Positions 1-5,582 of a stretch of DNA of 6,224 bases are shown here, in pieces. The notes below the pieces were generated by a model, which had not been told where the DNA came from, did not search any database, and saw nothing but the letters and a program-made list of their open reading frames with translations. A program made the position numbers and the translations under genes. The DNA lies in contig JAQULX010000184.1 in NCBI GenBank assembly GCA_028718465.1, positions 1 through 6,224 on the forward strand, written 5' to 3'. The DNA is from Dehalococcoidales bacterium. GTDB taxonomy: Bacteria; Chloroflexota; Dehalococcoidia; Dehalococcoidales; UBA3254. The stretch's first letter is position 1. Each line of letters begins with the position of its first letter.

Positions 1-1408
1 TGGCTTTTAAAAGTGCCCTGGCTTTGTTAAGCGTTTCCTCATATTCCTTCTCCGGGTCGCTGTCATAGACGATTCCGCATCCGGCCTGAACGCAGGCTGT
101 CCCTTGCTTTACTATCATGGTGCGGATGGCGATGGCCATGTCCATATTGCCCGATAACGAAAAATAGCCGCAGGCTCCGGCATAGGGCCCGCGCTTTTCC
201 GGCTCAAACCGGGCAATAATTTCCATCGCCCGGATTTTCGGTGCGCCGGACACCGTGCCGGCCGGGAAACAGGCCCGCAGCGCATCGAATGCCGTCATGT
301 CGGAGCGGAGCTTTCCCTGAACGTGTGTCACCATATGCATGACGTGTGAATAGCGTTCCACTTCCATTAGCTCGCTGACCGCCACACTTCCCGGGTCGCT
401 GACCTTGCCGATATCGTTGCGGCCCAGGTCCACCAGCATGATATGTTCCGCGCGCTCCTTTTCATCCTGGCGGAGCTCTTGCTCCAGCCGGATATCCTCA
501 GTCGGAGTGCGGCCCCTTGGCCGGGTCCCGGCCAGCGGCCGGGTCATCACCTTGCCTTCTTCTACCCTGACCAGTATTTCCGGGGAAGCGCCGATAATCT
601 GAAAGTCCTGGAAATCCAGATAATACATATAGGGGGAAGGATTAATGGTACGCAAAGCCCGGTAAATTTCGAATGGAGCCGCTGCGGTCTCTCGCGCCAG
701 CCGCTGCGAAAGCACGACCTGGATGGCCTCTCCGTCATTAATATATTCTTTTATCTGACGGACGCTCCCGGCAAATCCCTCCGCCGAAAAGTTGGAGGTG
801 TATTTCCCGGAAGCCGGGTTCTTCTGCGTGGCGCGGTTGACGGCCGGCAGCGGCTGAGACAGGAGATCGACCAGTCGGTCTATTTTCCGGGTTGCTGCTG
901 CATAGTCTTCATTGATATCGCCGTCCAGCCGGACATGGCTCAATACCTTTATTTTATGTGTCACATGGTCGAAGATTAATAGCGTATCGGTGAACATAAA
1001 CAGCGCTTCGGGCAAATTATACGGGTCAGGGTCGGGAGAGGGAAGCTTTTCGAAATAGCCGGCGGTCTCATAGCTCAGATAGCCCACCGCGCCCCCCGAG
1101 AACCGCGGCAAGCCTTCTACTGATACCGTTTTGAATTTACTCAACTCCTGGGCAATCAGCGGCAGGGGATCGGACTTATCTTCTGCTTTAACTATCAGGG
1201 TTTTGTAAGGTCCGGTCCCGATGAAGCTGTACCTGGCCAGCCGCTGTCCGCCCTCGACGCTTTCCAGCAGAAATGAGCTTTCCCGGCGGTGGATTTTCAT
1301 GAAGACCGATACCGGGGTCTCCAGGTCAGCCACTATCTCCCGGTAGACCGGCATCAGGTTCCCTTCCTGCGTCCTCTTTTTCACTTCTTCCAGAGTCGGG
1401 TAATACAT
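1..1408 (-). CDS. trpE: Anthranilate synthase component I (partial, 3' end beyond the window)
   Basis: Aminase/lyase subunit that turns chorismate plus ammonia (supplied by the TrpG glutaminase) into anthranilate, the first committed step of tryptophan synthesis in the cytoplasm. I translated 469 codons by hand; the family is usually about 490-500 residues, so only the C-terminal tail is missing. Visible family motifs: LLES (47-50) and NPSPYM (256-261), the two elements of the tryptophan feedback site; PLAGTRPRG (291-299); EHIMLVDLGRND (321-332); FPAGTVSGAPKIRAMEII (381-398); GPYAGACGYFS (407-417); and AGCGIVYDSDPEKEYEET (442-459). All belong to the chorismate-binding fold and the catalytic site looks intact. 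The ATG at 1408 follows AGGAGA (1420-1415) at 6-nt spacing. The feedback motifs suggest normal inhibition by tryptophan. They and the Trp T-box favour TrpE over the paralogues PabB and isochorismate synthase. The visible protein contains no tryptophan. Confidence 0.97.
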   Translation of the reverse strand, partial: MYYPTLEEVKKRTQEGNLMPVYREIVADLETPVSVFMKIHRRESSFLLESVEGGQRLARYSFIGTGPYKTLIVKAEDKSDPLPLIAQELSKFKTVSVEGLPRFSGGAVGYLSYETAGYFEKLPSPDPDPYNLPEALFMFTDTLLIFDHVTHKIKVLSHVRLDGDINEDYAAATRKIDRLVDLLSQPLPAVNRATQKNPASGKYTSNFSAEGFAGSVRQIKEYINDGEAIQVVLSQRLARETAAAPFEIYRALRTINPSPYMYYLDFQDFQIIGASPEILVRVEEGKVMTRPLAGTRPRGRTPTEDIRLEQELRQDEKERAEHIMLVDLGRNDIGKVSDPGSVAVSELMEVERYSHVMHMVTHVQGKLRSDMTAFDALRACFPAGTVSGAPKIRAMEIIARFEPEKRGPYAGACGYFSLSGNMDMAIAIRTMIVKQGTACVQAGCGIVYDSDPEKEYEETLNKARALLKA

Positions 1409-1424
1409 ATTGGTTCTCCTGCAC

Positions 1425-1461
1425 AAAAATAAAAAAACCCCTCGCCCATAGGGGCGAGAGG
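1425..1461 (-). terminator. Intrinsic terminator of the trpE T-box leader
   Basis: The minus strand reads a 10-bp stem CCTCTCGCCC / GGGCGAGGGG (one T-G wobble) with a 4-nt loop CTAT, followed by seven T, an A and five T. It ends 16 nt before the trpE start codon. The 5' arm can alternatively pair with the T-box motif just upstream, giving the antiterminator that forms when uncharged tRNA is bound. Confidence 0.96.
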
Positions 1462-1625
1462 TTCAACTTCGCGGTACCACCCTAATTGATTGGTCCCGGT
1501 GATAGATATAGACCAATCATCTTGATCAGGTACGGCCTTATTCAGGCTTATACCCTGAGCTTTGCTAACGGTGCTCGTTCCGGCCCGGCCTAATCGGTTT
1601 TCCTTTCGGTGGGCAGCTCGGGAGT

Positions 1626-1628
1626 CCA
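1626..1628 (-). promoter_or_regulatory. T-box specifier codon UGG (Trp)
   Basis: In T-boxes the specifier triplet usually sits after GAA and before A at the 3' side of the Stem I internal loop. Here the minus strand reads GAA-TGG-ACTCC, so the triplet is TGG, pairing with the CCA anticodon of tRNA-Trp. This matches the controlled gene, trpE. The assignment rests on position and context; the overlapping CTC two bases downstream is less well placed. Confidence 0.85.
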
Positions 1629-1729
1629 TTCAATCTCTGCGCTAGCGCCGGCTCACACCTGTCCCGGCTCTCTGAGCTTCGCTGGAGACCTACTCGTCTC
1701 TTTCTCAGCCTTTAATTTTTATAGTAATC

Positions 1730-1759
1730 AGTATATCGCCTCGACAGTTTTATTGTCAA
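1730..1759 (-). promoter_or_regulatory. Sigma-A type promoter of the trpE leader
   Basis: On the minus strand a perfect -35 TTGACA (1759-1754) is followed after 18 bp by TATACT (1735-1730), one base off the -10 consensus. Transcription would start near 1723, giving a leader of about 315 nt before trpE, a normal size for a T-box leader. The promoter lies between the end of the transporter gene and the T-box, so trpE has its own transcription unit. Confidence 0.85.
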
Positions 1760-1805
1760 GGGCCTTTTCATTCTTTCAAATTTATACCGGCTTCCTCTGA
1801 TATCC

Positions 1806-1833
1806 GGAAAGGTGCCATGCATGAGGCCTCTCC
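1806..1833 (-). other. Imperfect hairpin after the transporter gene, possible weak terminator
   Basis: Just after the transporter stop codon the minus strand can form GGAGAGGCCTC (1833-1823) against GGCACCTTTCC (1816-1806) around an ATGCAT loop. The stem has seven outer pairs, including one G-T wobble, then a 2x2 mismatch, then two pairs. No T-run follows, so it is not a standard intrinsic terminator. The remaining bases of this intergenic stretch are a low-complexity ATCA/ATTA-rich sequence with no other recognisable element. Confidence 0.25.
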
Positions 1834-1862
1834 CCTTCATCAATCATTAATCATCAACCAAT

Positions 1863-3500
1863 TTAAGCCTCGGGCTGTTCTGTCTCAACGTGATGCTTGC
1901 GGAGGGGGATTTCTTTGAGGAAGAAATTTGCAATTAAAGCCAGGCCCATTATGATTGCCCCGATAAAAAAGACCTCGGATATAGCCAGGCTCAGGGATTG
2001 CCGCAATACCTGTAACATCTGTTCCAGTACCAGTTGGCCCTGAGGTCCGGACTGGCTGAACATGTCTTGAAGCTGCGCCTGCGCCTGGGGGCTGATCAGG
2101 GCTTGCGGATTCTGTACCAGGGCTGTCAGTGTATCGGGAGGGACCAGGGCTTTGATCCGGTCCGGGATCTGGCTCAGGAATTCTCCCGCAAAACGATTAT
2201 TCATTACTGATCCCAGGACAGCCAGTCCCACAGCCCCGCCAATCGAGCGGAAAAAAGCGACTGACGATGAAGCGACTCCCAGAATGTTATAGGAGACGGC
2301 GTTTTGAATTGCCACGGTAAAAAGCGGCATGGTGATTCCCATGCCTACGCCGGTAATAAAAGTATAAGCTATAGCCAGGGAAAAGCCTGTTTCTGTATTC
2401 ATGGTGGCGAGCAGACCGATTCCCAGGGCGGTTATGGTGTTTCCAAAAATGCCGATGATTTTATAGTGGCCTCCGGCCCGGGCCAGGATTTGCCCCGAGC
2501 CGAAGCTGCCTATAATGTTTCCGATCATCATCGGTATCATGATATTGCCGCTGGTGGTAGCGCTGGTGCCCAGGACTCCCTGGAAAAAGAGGGGGATGAA
2601 AATAATGCCGCCGAACATGCCCATCCCGGTAATAAAAATAATAATCTGGGAAACCGTCACAATCCGGTTTTTGAATAGCGACAACGGGATGATCGGCTCC
2701 GGGACGCGGCTTTCGATAAAGATAAACAATGCCAGCATCAAGCCGGAAAAAACAAATATCCCGATAATTTGCGCTGATGCCCAGGGAAAGTCTACGCCGC
2801 CCCAGGACAGGGCCAGCAAAGTCGGCACTACGGTGAGAGTCAGGGCGGCTGCGCCCGCGTAATCAATACTATGCTTGAGCTTGTCCGGCCGGATATCCGG
2901 GAAGTATTTTATAAAAATATAGATGATTATCATTCCCAGAGGCACATTGACAAAAAAGACAAATCTCCAGGAAAAGGCATCAGTCAGGAACCCTCCAAGA
3001 GTCGGTCCGATGATTGAGGATATGCCGAAGACTGCCGTGATATATCCCTGGTATTTGCCGCGTTCTGCCGGAGGGAATAAATCACCGATCACGGTGAATG
3101 CGTTGGCCATCATGATGCCGGAACCGATTCCCTGAATGCCCCGGAAAACGATCATCTGGGTCATAGACTGGCTGAAACCGCAGGCTATGGAGAAGGCCAC
3201 GAAAATCGCCAGCCCGGCGATGTAAAAGGACTTCCGGCCGTACATATCGATCAGCTTGCCGACAATAGGGACCGTCACGGCCGAGGTGATAATATAAATA
3301 GTGGTGATCCAGGTGTACTGGCTGAATCCGCCCAGATCGACCACGATCTGGGGCATCGCCGTGCCTACCACGGTCTGGTACAGCGATCCCAGGAACATTG
3401 CCAGCATTACGCCGATTAATGTCCAGGTTACCTGTCTCCGGGGCAAAGCGCGCAAACCAACCGCACCGGCGGACGCCATGTTTTCAATATTTTTATTCAA
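1863..3500 (-). CDS. MFS multidrug efflux transporter, EmrB/QacA (DHA2, 14-helix) class
   Basis: Predicted proton-driven exporter in the cytoplasmic membrane, 545 residues, a normal length for 14-helix members. Motifs in order: a TM1 element LYQTVVGTAMPQI (40-52); motif A GKLIDMYGRK (81-90); motif B around FRGIQGIGSGI (119-129); motif C GISSIIGPTLGG (159-170), typical of drug antiporters; and WRFVFFVNVPLG (178-189), typical of DHA2 proteins. A long hydrophilic loop (about 436-500, Gln/Pro-rich) precedes the last helix, as usual in this class. The substrate cannot be told. The acidic residue common in TM1 (LDQT) is replaced by Tyr41. The longest reading starts with TTG at 3500; the alternative ATG is codon 8 at 3479. 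Neither has a convincing ribosome binding site, so the start is uncertain. The gene has its own promoter with an overlapping palindrome, so it is probably controlled by a TetR- or MarR-type repressor encoded elsewhere. Confidence 0.93.
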   Translation of the reverse strand: MNKNIENMASAGAVGLRALPRRQVTWTLIGVMLAMFLGSLYQTVVGTAMPQIVVDLGGFSQYTWITTIYIITSAVTVPIVGKLIDMYGRKSFYIAGLAIFVAFSIACGFSQSMTQMIVFRGIQGIGSGIMMANAFTVIGDLFPPAERGKYQGYITAVFGISSIIGPTLGGFLTDAFSWRFVFFVNVPLGMIIIYIFIKYFPDIRPDKLKHSIDYAGAAALTLTVVPTLLALSWGGVDFPWASAQIIGIFVFSGLMLALFIFIESRVPEPIIPLSLFKNRIVTVSQIIIFITGMGMFGGIIFIPLFFQGVLGTSATTSGNIMIPMMIGNIIGSFGSGQILARAGGHYKIIGIFGNTITALGIGLLATMNTETGFSLAIAYTFITGVGMGITMPLFTVAIQNAVSYNILGVASSSVAFFRSIGGAVGLAVLGSVMNNRFAGEFLSQIPDRIKALVPPDTLTALVQNPQALISPQAQAQLQDMFSQSGPQGQLVLEQMLQVLRQSLSLAISEVFFIGAIIMGLALIANFFLKEIPLRKHHVETEQPEA

Positions 3501-3521
3501 TGGTTTTATTTCGTATTGTGG

Positions 3522-3566
3522 TAATAGTTAAGTTAAGTATAATAGTTAATAATATAAACTATTATA
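3522..3566. promoter_or_regulatory. Putative repressor operator: 10-bp inverted repeat plus a third half-site
   Basis: TATAATAGTT (3538-3547) and AACTATTATA (3557-3566) form a perfect 10-bp inverted repeat with a 9-bp spacer; the second arm contains the transporter -10 box. A further direct copy TAATAGTTAA lies at 3522-3531, 18 bp upstream (plus-strand sense) of the same sequence at 3540-3549. Size, symmetry and overlap with the -10 and start point are typical of TetR/MarR-type operators, but no regulator gene is in the window. Because the stretch is very AT-rich, part of the symmetry could be chance. Confidence 0.6.
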
Positions 3567-3590
3567 AATACCGGCCCTCCTCAATGTCAA
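3561..3590 (-). promoter_or_regulatory. Consensus sigma-A promoter of the MFS transporter
   Basis: The minus strand carries a perfect -35 TTGACA (3590-3585) and a perfect -10 TATAAT (3566-3561) separated by 18 bp. The start point would fall near 3554, leaving a 5' untranslated region of about 54 nt (to TTG) or 75 nt (to ATG). Such a strong core promoter on an efflux gene fits a system kept off by a repressor. Confidence 0.85.
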
Positions 3591-3769
3591 GGTTAGCTCA
3601 AGCTGATTATAGCGAAAGTCACTTCCGGCATTATTACTTTCAGGCCTGTTCGATCATTCCCGTAGTGCCCATTCCGGCAGTTTTCCCGGGCTCCTTTCTG
3701 GGCTATCGCTTCTTTAGTCCCATTCGGTGCTCGACACGAAATCTACCCGGTTCCCCTCTCCCCTTCCAT

Positions 3770-4432
3770 AATCAAATTCTTAACCGCTATTCCTATTGTC
3801 TGAATAATCCCTTAAAATATATTGATCCGACCGGGCATGAATAAGACTATGTTGGAGATTATATTGAAGGACAGCTAAAGTATTCTGGTGGACAATGGTC
3901 GATTTATTCTGGAGGACAATGGAATCCAATTAGAGACGATGCTGGTGGAGATGTAGATGGATCGAAAGCCGTGGATAAGCTCATTAACGCTTATCAAGGA
4001 AGTTCTGCAACTACCTGGTCGGGATTTTTAAAAGAGATAGGTTTGAATATTAGTGCTGGAGATTATTACTATAAATCGATAGATATGCCAATAATATATA
4101 TATCCGATGAATATTATCTTTCCGCTTATCAAATATTTAGTGATGAGTCGTCGAAGTCTTATATGTGGGGAGTTCCCATCGGATATGGATTTTCCTTGCG
4201 TGAAGCCCCTGATCCTGTTGCATATCCTACTCGTCATGATGTCGCCGAAGCATTAAGAACCAGTGTAAATGGTATTGACACTCTTGGTTTCGCTGTTAGT
4301 CATGTTCCGCCGGAGTATCTGGCCACAGCGGCTGGGGTAGTGGGCGCAACCGGATGGGGGGGGTGTCATTATTGTGTTGGGTGTAACTGTGACATTGAGA
4401 GCAGGACCATGCTGGTTAAGAGACCTTGCTAA
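3770..4432 (+). pseudogene. Orphan Rhs/YD-repeat C-terminal tip (interrupted by an in-frame stop)
   Basis: The codons at 3779-3841 read LNRYSYCLNNP...YIDPTGHE, the conserved end of the Rhs-repeat-associated core, after which variable toxin tips begin. TAA follows at 3842-3844. The same frame then stays open for 195 codons to TAA at 4430-4432, starting DYVGDYIEGQL and including YSGGQWSIYSGGQW, a Ser/Tyr-rich middle, EALRTSVNGIDTLGF and a Gly/Ala-rich, hydrophobic stretch near the end. A GTG at 3971 could restart a 153-residue product, but no good ribosome binding site precedes it. I recognise no specific toxin domain. Only about 24 core codons are present; no YD repeats or filament-forming upstream part are visible, so this is a displaced tip rather than a whole Rhs protein. 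Base composition is clearly more AT-rich than the neighbouring host genes, which suggests transfer. A run of eight G at 4356-4363 shifts the C-terminus; one fewer G would extend it to 4448. Confidence 0.75.
3881..3922 (+). repeat. Short tandem repeat encoding YSGGQW twice
   Basis: TATTCTGGTGGACAATGG (3881-3898) recurs as TATTCTGGAGGACAATGG (3905-3922) with 17 of 18 bases identical and a 24-bp period, so it stays in frame (eight codons). It lies at the start of the variable tip just after the Rhs core and gives YSGGQW-SI-YSGGQW. Probably a small in-frame duplication in a linker. Confidence 0.8.
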
Positions 4433-4437
4433 TATTA

Positions 4438-4465
4438 TTGATAATTAAGAGACATAATCTATAAG
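4438..4465 (+). promoter_or_regulatory. Possible weak promoter for the small membrane protein
   Basis: TTGATA (4438-4443) and TATAAG (4460-4465) are 16 bp apart. A start point near 4472 would leave almost no leader before the ATG at 4477. In such AT-rich DNA this can easily be chance. It would fit an immunity gene expressed independently of the broken tip. Confidence 0.25.
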
Positions 4466-4476
4466 ATAGCTTAGCT

Positions 4477-4755
4477 ATGGAAAAATATATTTTAATCGGA
4501 ATCATTTTCGTAGTTTATTGTTTTTGGGCATGGTATGTTGCGAGACATACCAGCTATGGAAAGTACATTCTTTATACCGGTATTTGTCTTCTAATTTTCG
4601 TTATAACATCGTTTATTGGGAATTCATCACATGATGTGACATTGAACGGAATATTGGCAATCATTAGCATTATTGCATTTATTGGCTCCGTTTATTTCTT
4701 AATAAAAGGAATAATAGCTCAATGCAAATCTAAAAATGAATCTTCTAAGGAATAA
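4477..4755 (+). CDS. Small three-helix membrane protein, candidate Rhs immunity protein
   Basis: 92 residues, family not recognised. Three hydrophobic segments are clear: about 4-22 (YILIGIIFVVYCFWAWYVA), 27-48 and 56-82. A charged tail CKSKNESSKE follows, probably cytoplasmic. There is no signal peptide apart from the first helix. The gene is strongly AT-rich, unlike the host genes around it but like the preceding Rhs tip, and it starts 44 nt after the tip's stop codon (28 nt after the alternative stop at 4448). Rhs and other polymorphic toxin tips are normally followed at once by a small specific immunity gene, and membrane immunity proteins usually protect against toxins acting on the membrane or from the periplasm. 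The immunity role is inferred from position only. The ATG at 4477 has no strong ribosome binding site. The gene ends 14 nt before the convergent proC stop. Confidence 0.65.
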   Translation: MEKYILIGIIFVVYCFWAWYVARHTSYGKYILYTGICLLIFVITSFIGNSSHDVTLNGILAIISIIAFIGSVYFLIKGIIAQCKSKNESSKE

Positions 4756-4769
4756 TTAAATAAGTAGGC

Positions 4770-5570
4770 TTAGCTCCCCAGCTTTTTGGCTTTCTCGTAA
4801 GCAGCGGTAACAGCCCGCTGGACCAGGTCGGAAAAACCGCCTTTTTCGAATACGGCGATGGCTTCTGCCGTGGTGCCGCCCGGTGAGGTCACCATGCGGC
4901 GCAGTTCCCGTGGAGATTGCCCGGACTTCCGGATCAGTTGTCCTGCTCCTGTCAGGGTTTGCATCACCAGGGTTTGCGCGATTTCCGGGGAAAATCCGAT
5001 TTTCACCGCCGCCTCTATCAGCGATTCCACGAAGAGAAAAACATAGGCCGGACCGCTGCCGCTGACGGCAGTCGCCATATCCAGGTATTTCTCATCATCG
5101 ACGTAAATCTCCTTGCCCATAACTCCGAGAATGGAGGCCGCCCGCTTTTTTTGCTGCTCGTTCACCTGCGGAGTGGCAGTCCAGACGGTCATGCCTTCGC
5201 TGATTTGAGCGGGAGTATTCGGCATCGAACGCACTATACAATTGTGGGAAAGTCCGGCGCTGATAGTCCGGATGTTCTTGCCTGCCAGAATGGAAATGAC
5301 CAGTTGATCGGGTTCCAAATGGTCTTTAAGCTCCGGCATCACACTATCCAGGATCTGGGGTTTTACGGCCAGTACGACACTGTCCTTATCCCGGATGGCC
5401 TGAAGATTGCTTTCGGAAGCGTATACTTTATATTTTTGTTTCAGGTATGAGCGCCTTTCGGTACTGATGTCGCTGACAGCGATATCCTCCGGTGCCGCCA
5501 GTCCCCGGGAGAGAACGGCCGAGATCATGGCTTCAGCCATATTGCCGCCGCCGATAAAAGCGATTTTCAT
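4770..5570 (-). CDS. proC: Pyrroline-5-carboxylate reductase
   Basis: Reduces 1-pyrroline-5-carboxylate to L-proline with NAD(P)H, the last step of proline synthesis, in the cytoplasm. 266 residues, the usual length. An N-terminal Rossmann fold begins at once with MKIAFIGGGNMAEAM (nucleotide loop GGGNMA 7-12), followed by VVLAVKPQ (65-72) and RSMPNTPA (114-121). The C-terminal helical dimerisation domain has SGSGPAYVFLFVESLIEAA (170-188) and the family signature around SPRELRRMVTSPGGTTAEAI (219-238). All key motifs are intact. The ATG at 5570 follows a perfect AGGAGG (5581-5576) at 5-nt spacing. The upstream yggS stop is only 12 nt away, so the two genes form one operon. In many Bacillota sepF lies near this pair; here it does not separate them. 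No T-rich intrinsic terminator is visible after the gene. Confidence 0.97.
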   Translation of the reverse strand: MKIAFIGGGNMAEAMISAVLSRGLAAPEDIAVSDISTERRSYLKQKYKVYASESNLQAIRDKDSVVLAVKPQILDSVMPELKDHLEPDQLVISILAGKNIRTISAGLSHNCIVRSMPNTPAQISEGMTVWTATPQVNEQQKKRAASILGVMGKEIYVDDEKYLDMATAVSGSGPAYVFLFVESLIEAAVKIGFSPEIAQTLVMQTLTGAGQLIRKSGQSPRELRRMVTSPGGTTAEAIAVFEKGGFSDLVQRAVTAAYEKAKKLGS

Positions 5571-5582
5571 AAATACCTCCTG

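Larger units (their letters stand above)
1425..1723 (-). promoter_or_regulatory. Tryptophan T-box leader (tRNA-sensing riboswitch) of trpE
   Basis: Untranslated leader that binds uncharged tRNA and then allows read-through into trpE. Seen in order on the minus strand: a Stem I region with the AGTA element near its 5' side, AGAGAGCCGGG and GGTGTGAGCCGGC in the distal part, and GAATGGACTCC carrying the specifier. Next comes a hairpin with a perfect 9-bp stem (1519-1511 with 1495-1487, loop 15 nt) that fits Stem III. The T-box motif AGGGTGGTACCGCG follows at 1483-1470, then the terminator. The TGG specifier (Trp) agrees with the downstream gene. The motif order and 14-nt T-box sequence are diagnostic of the class; the exact 5' end is inferred from the promoter. 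Confidence 0.95.

Noticed and set aside
443..979. Plus-strand open frame of 178 codons
   Set aside because: Lies antisense to trpE, which has all family motifs; a shadow of a real gene.
1381..1629. Minus-strand open frame of 82 codons in front of trpE
   Set aside because: Its ATG is formed by the specifier region and it runs through Stem III, the T-box motif and the terminator; RNA structure explains the sequence fully.
1834..1862. ATCA/ATTA-rich stretch after the transporter as a repeat or binding site
   Set aside because: Short low-complexity sequence without a clear repeat unit or symmetry.
3574..3582. GAGGAGGG on the minus strand as a ribosome binding site
   Set aside because: It lies between the -35 and -10 boxes, is not transcribed from that promoter, and has no start codon at a proper distance.
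3398..3769. Plus-strand frame running from inside the transporter into the Rhs fragment, as one gene
   Set aside because: The left part is antisense to the transporter N-terminus and promoter, there is no ribosome binding site, and no domain is seen before the Rhs core end.
4028..4237. Minus-strand open frame of 69 codons within the Rhs tip
   Set aside because: Antisense to the tip, no ribosome binding site and no recognisable features.
4756..4790. Terminator between the convergent small gene and proC
   Set aside because: Only a tiny AGCT-GGGG-AGCT and TAAG-TAGG-CTTA can pair and there is no T-run; not supportable.
4917..5450. Plus-strand open frame of 177 codons opposite proC
   Set aside because: Antisense shadow of proC, whose motifs and ribosome binding site are clear.
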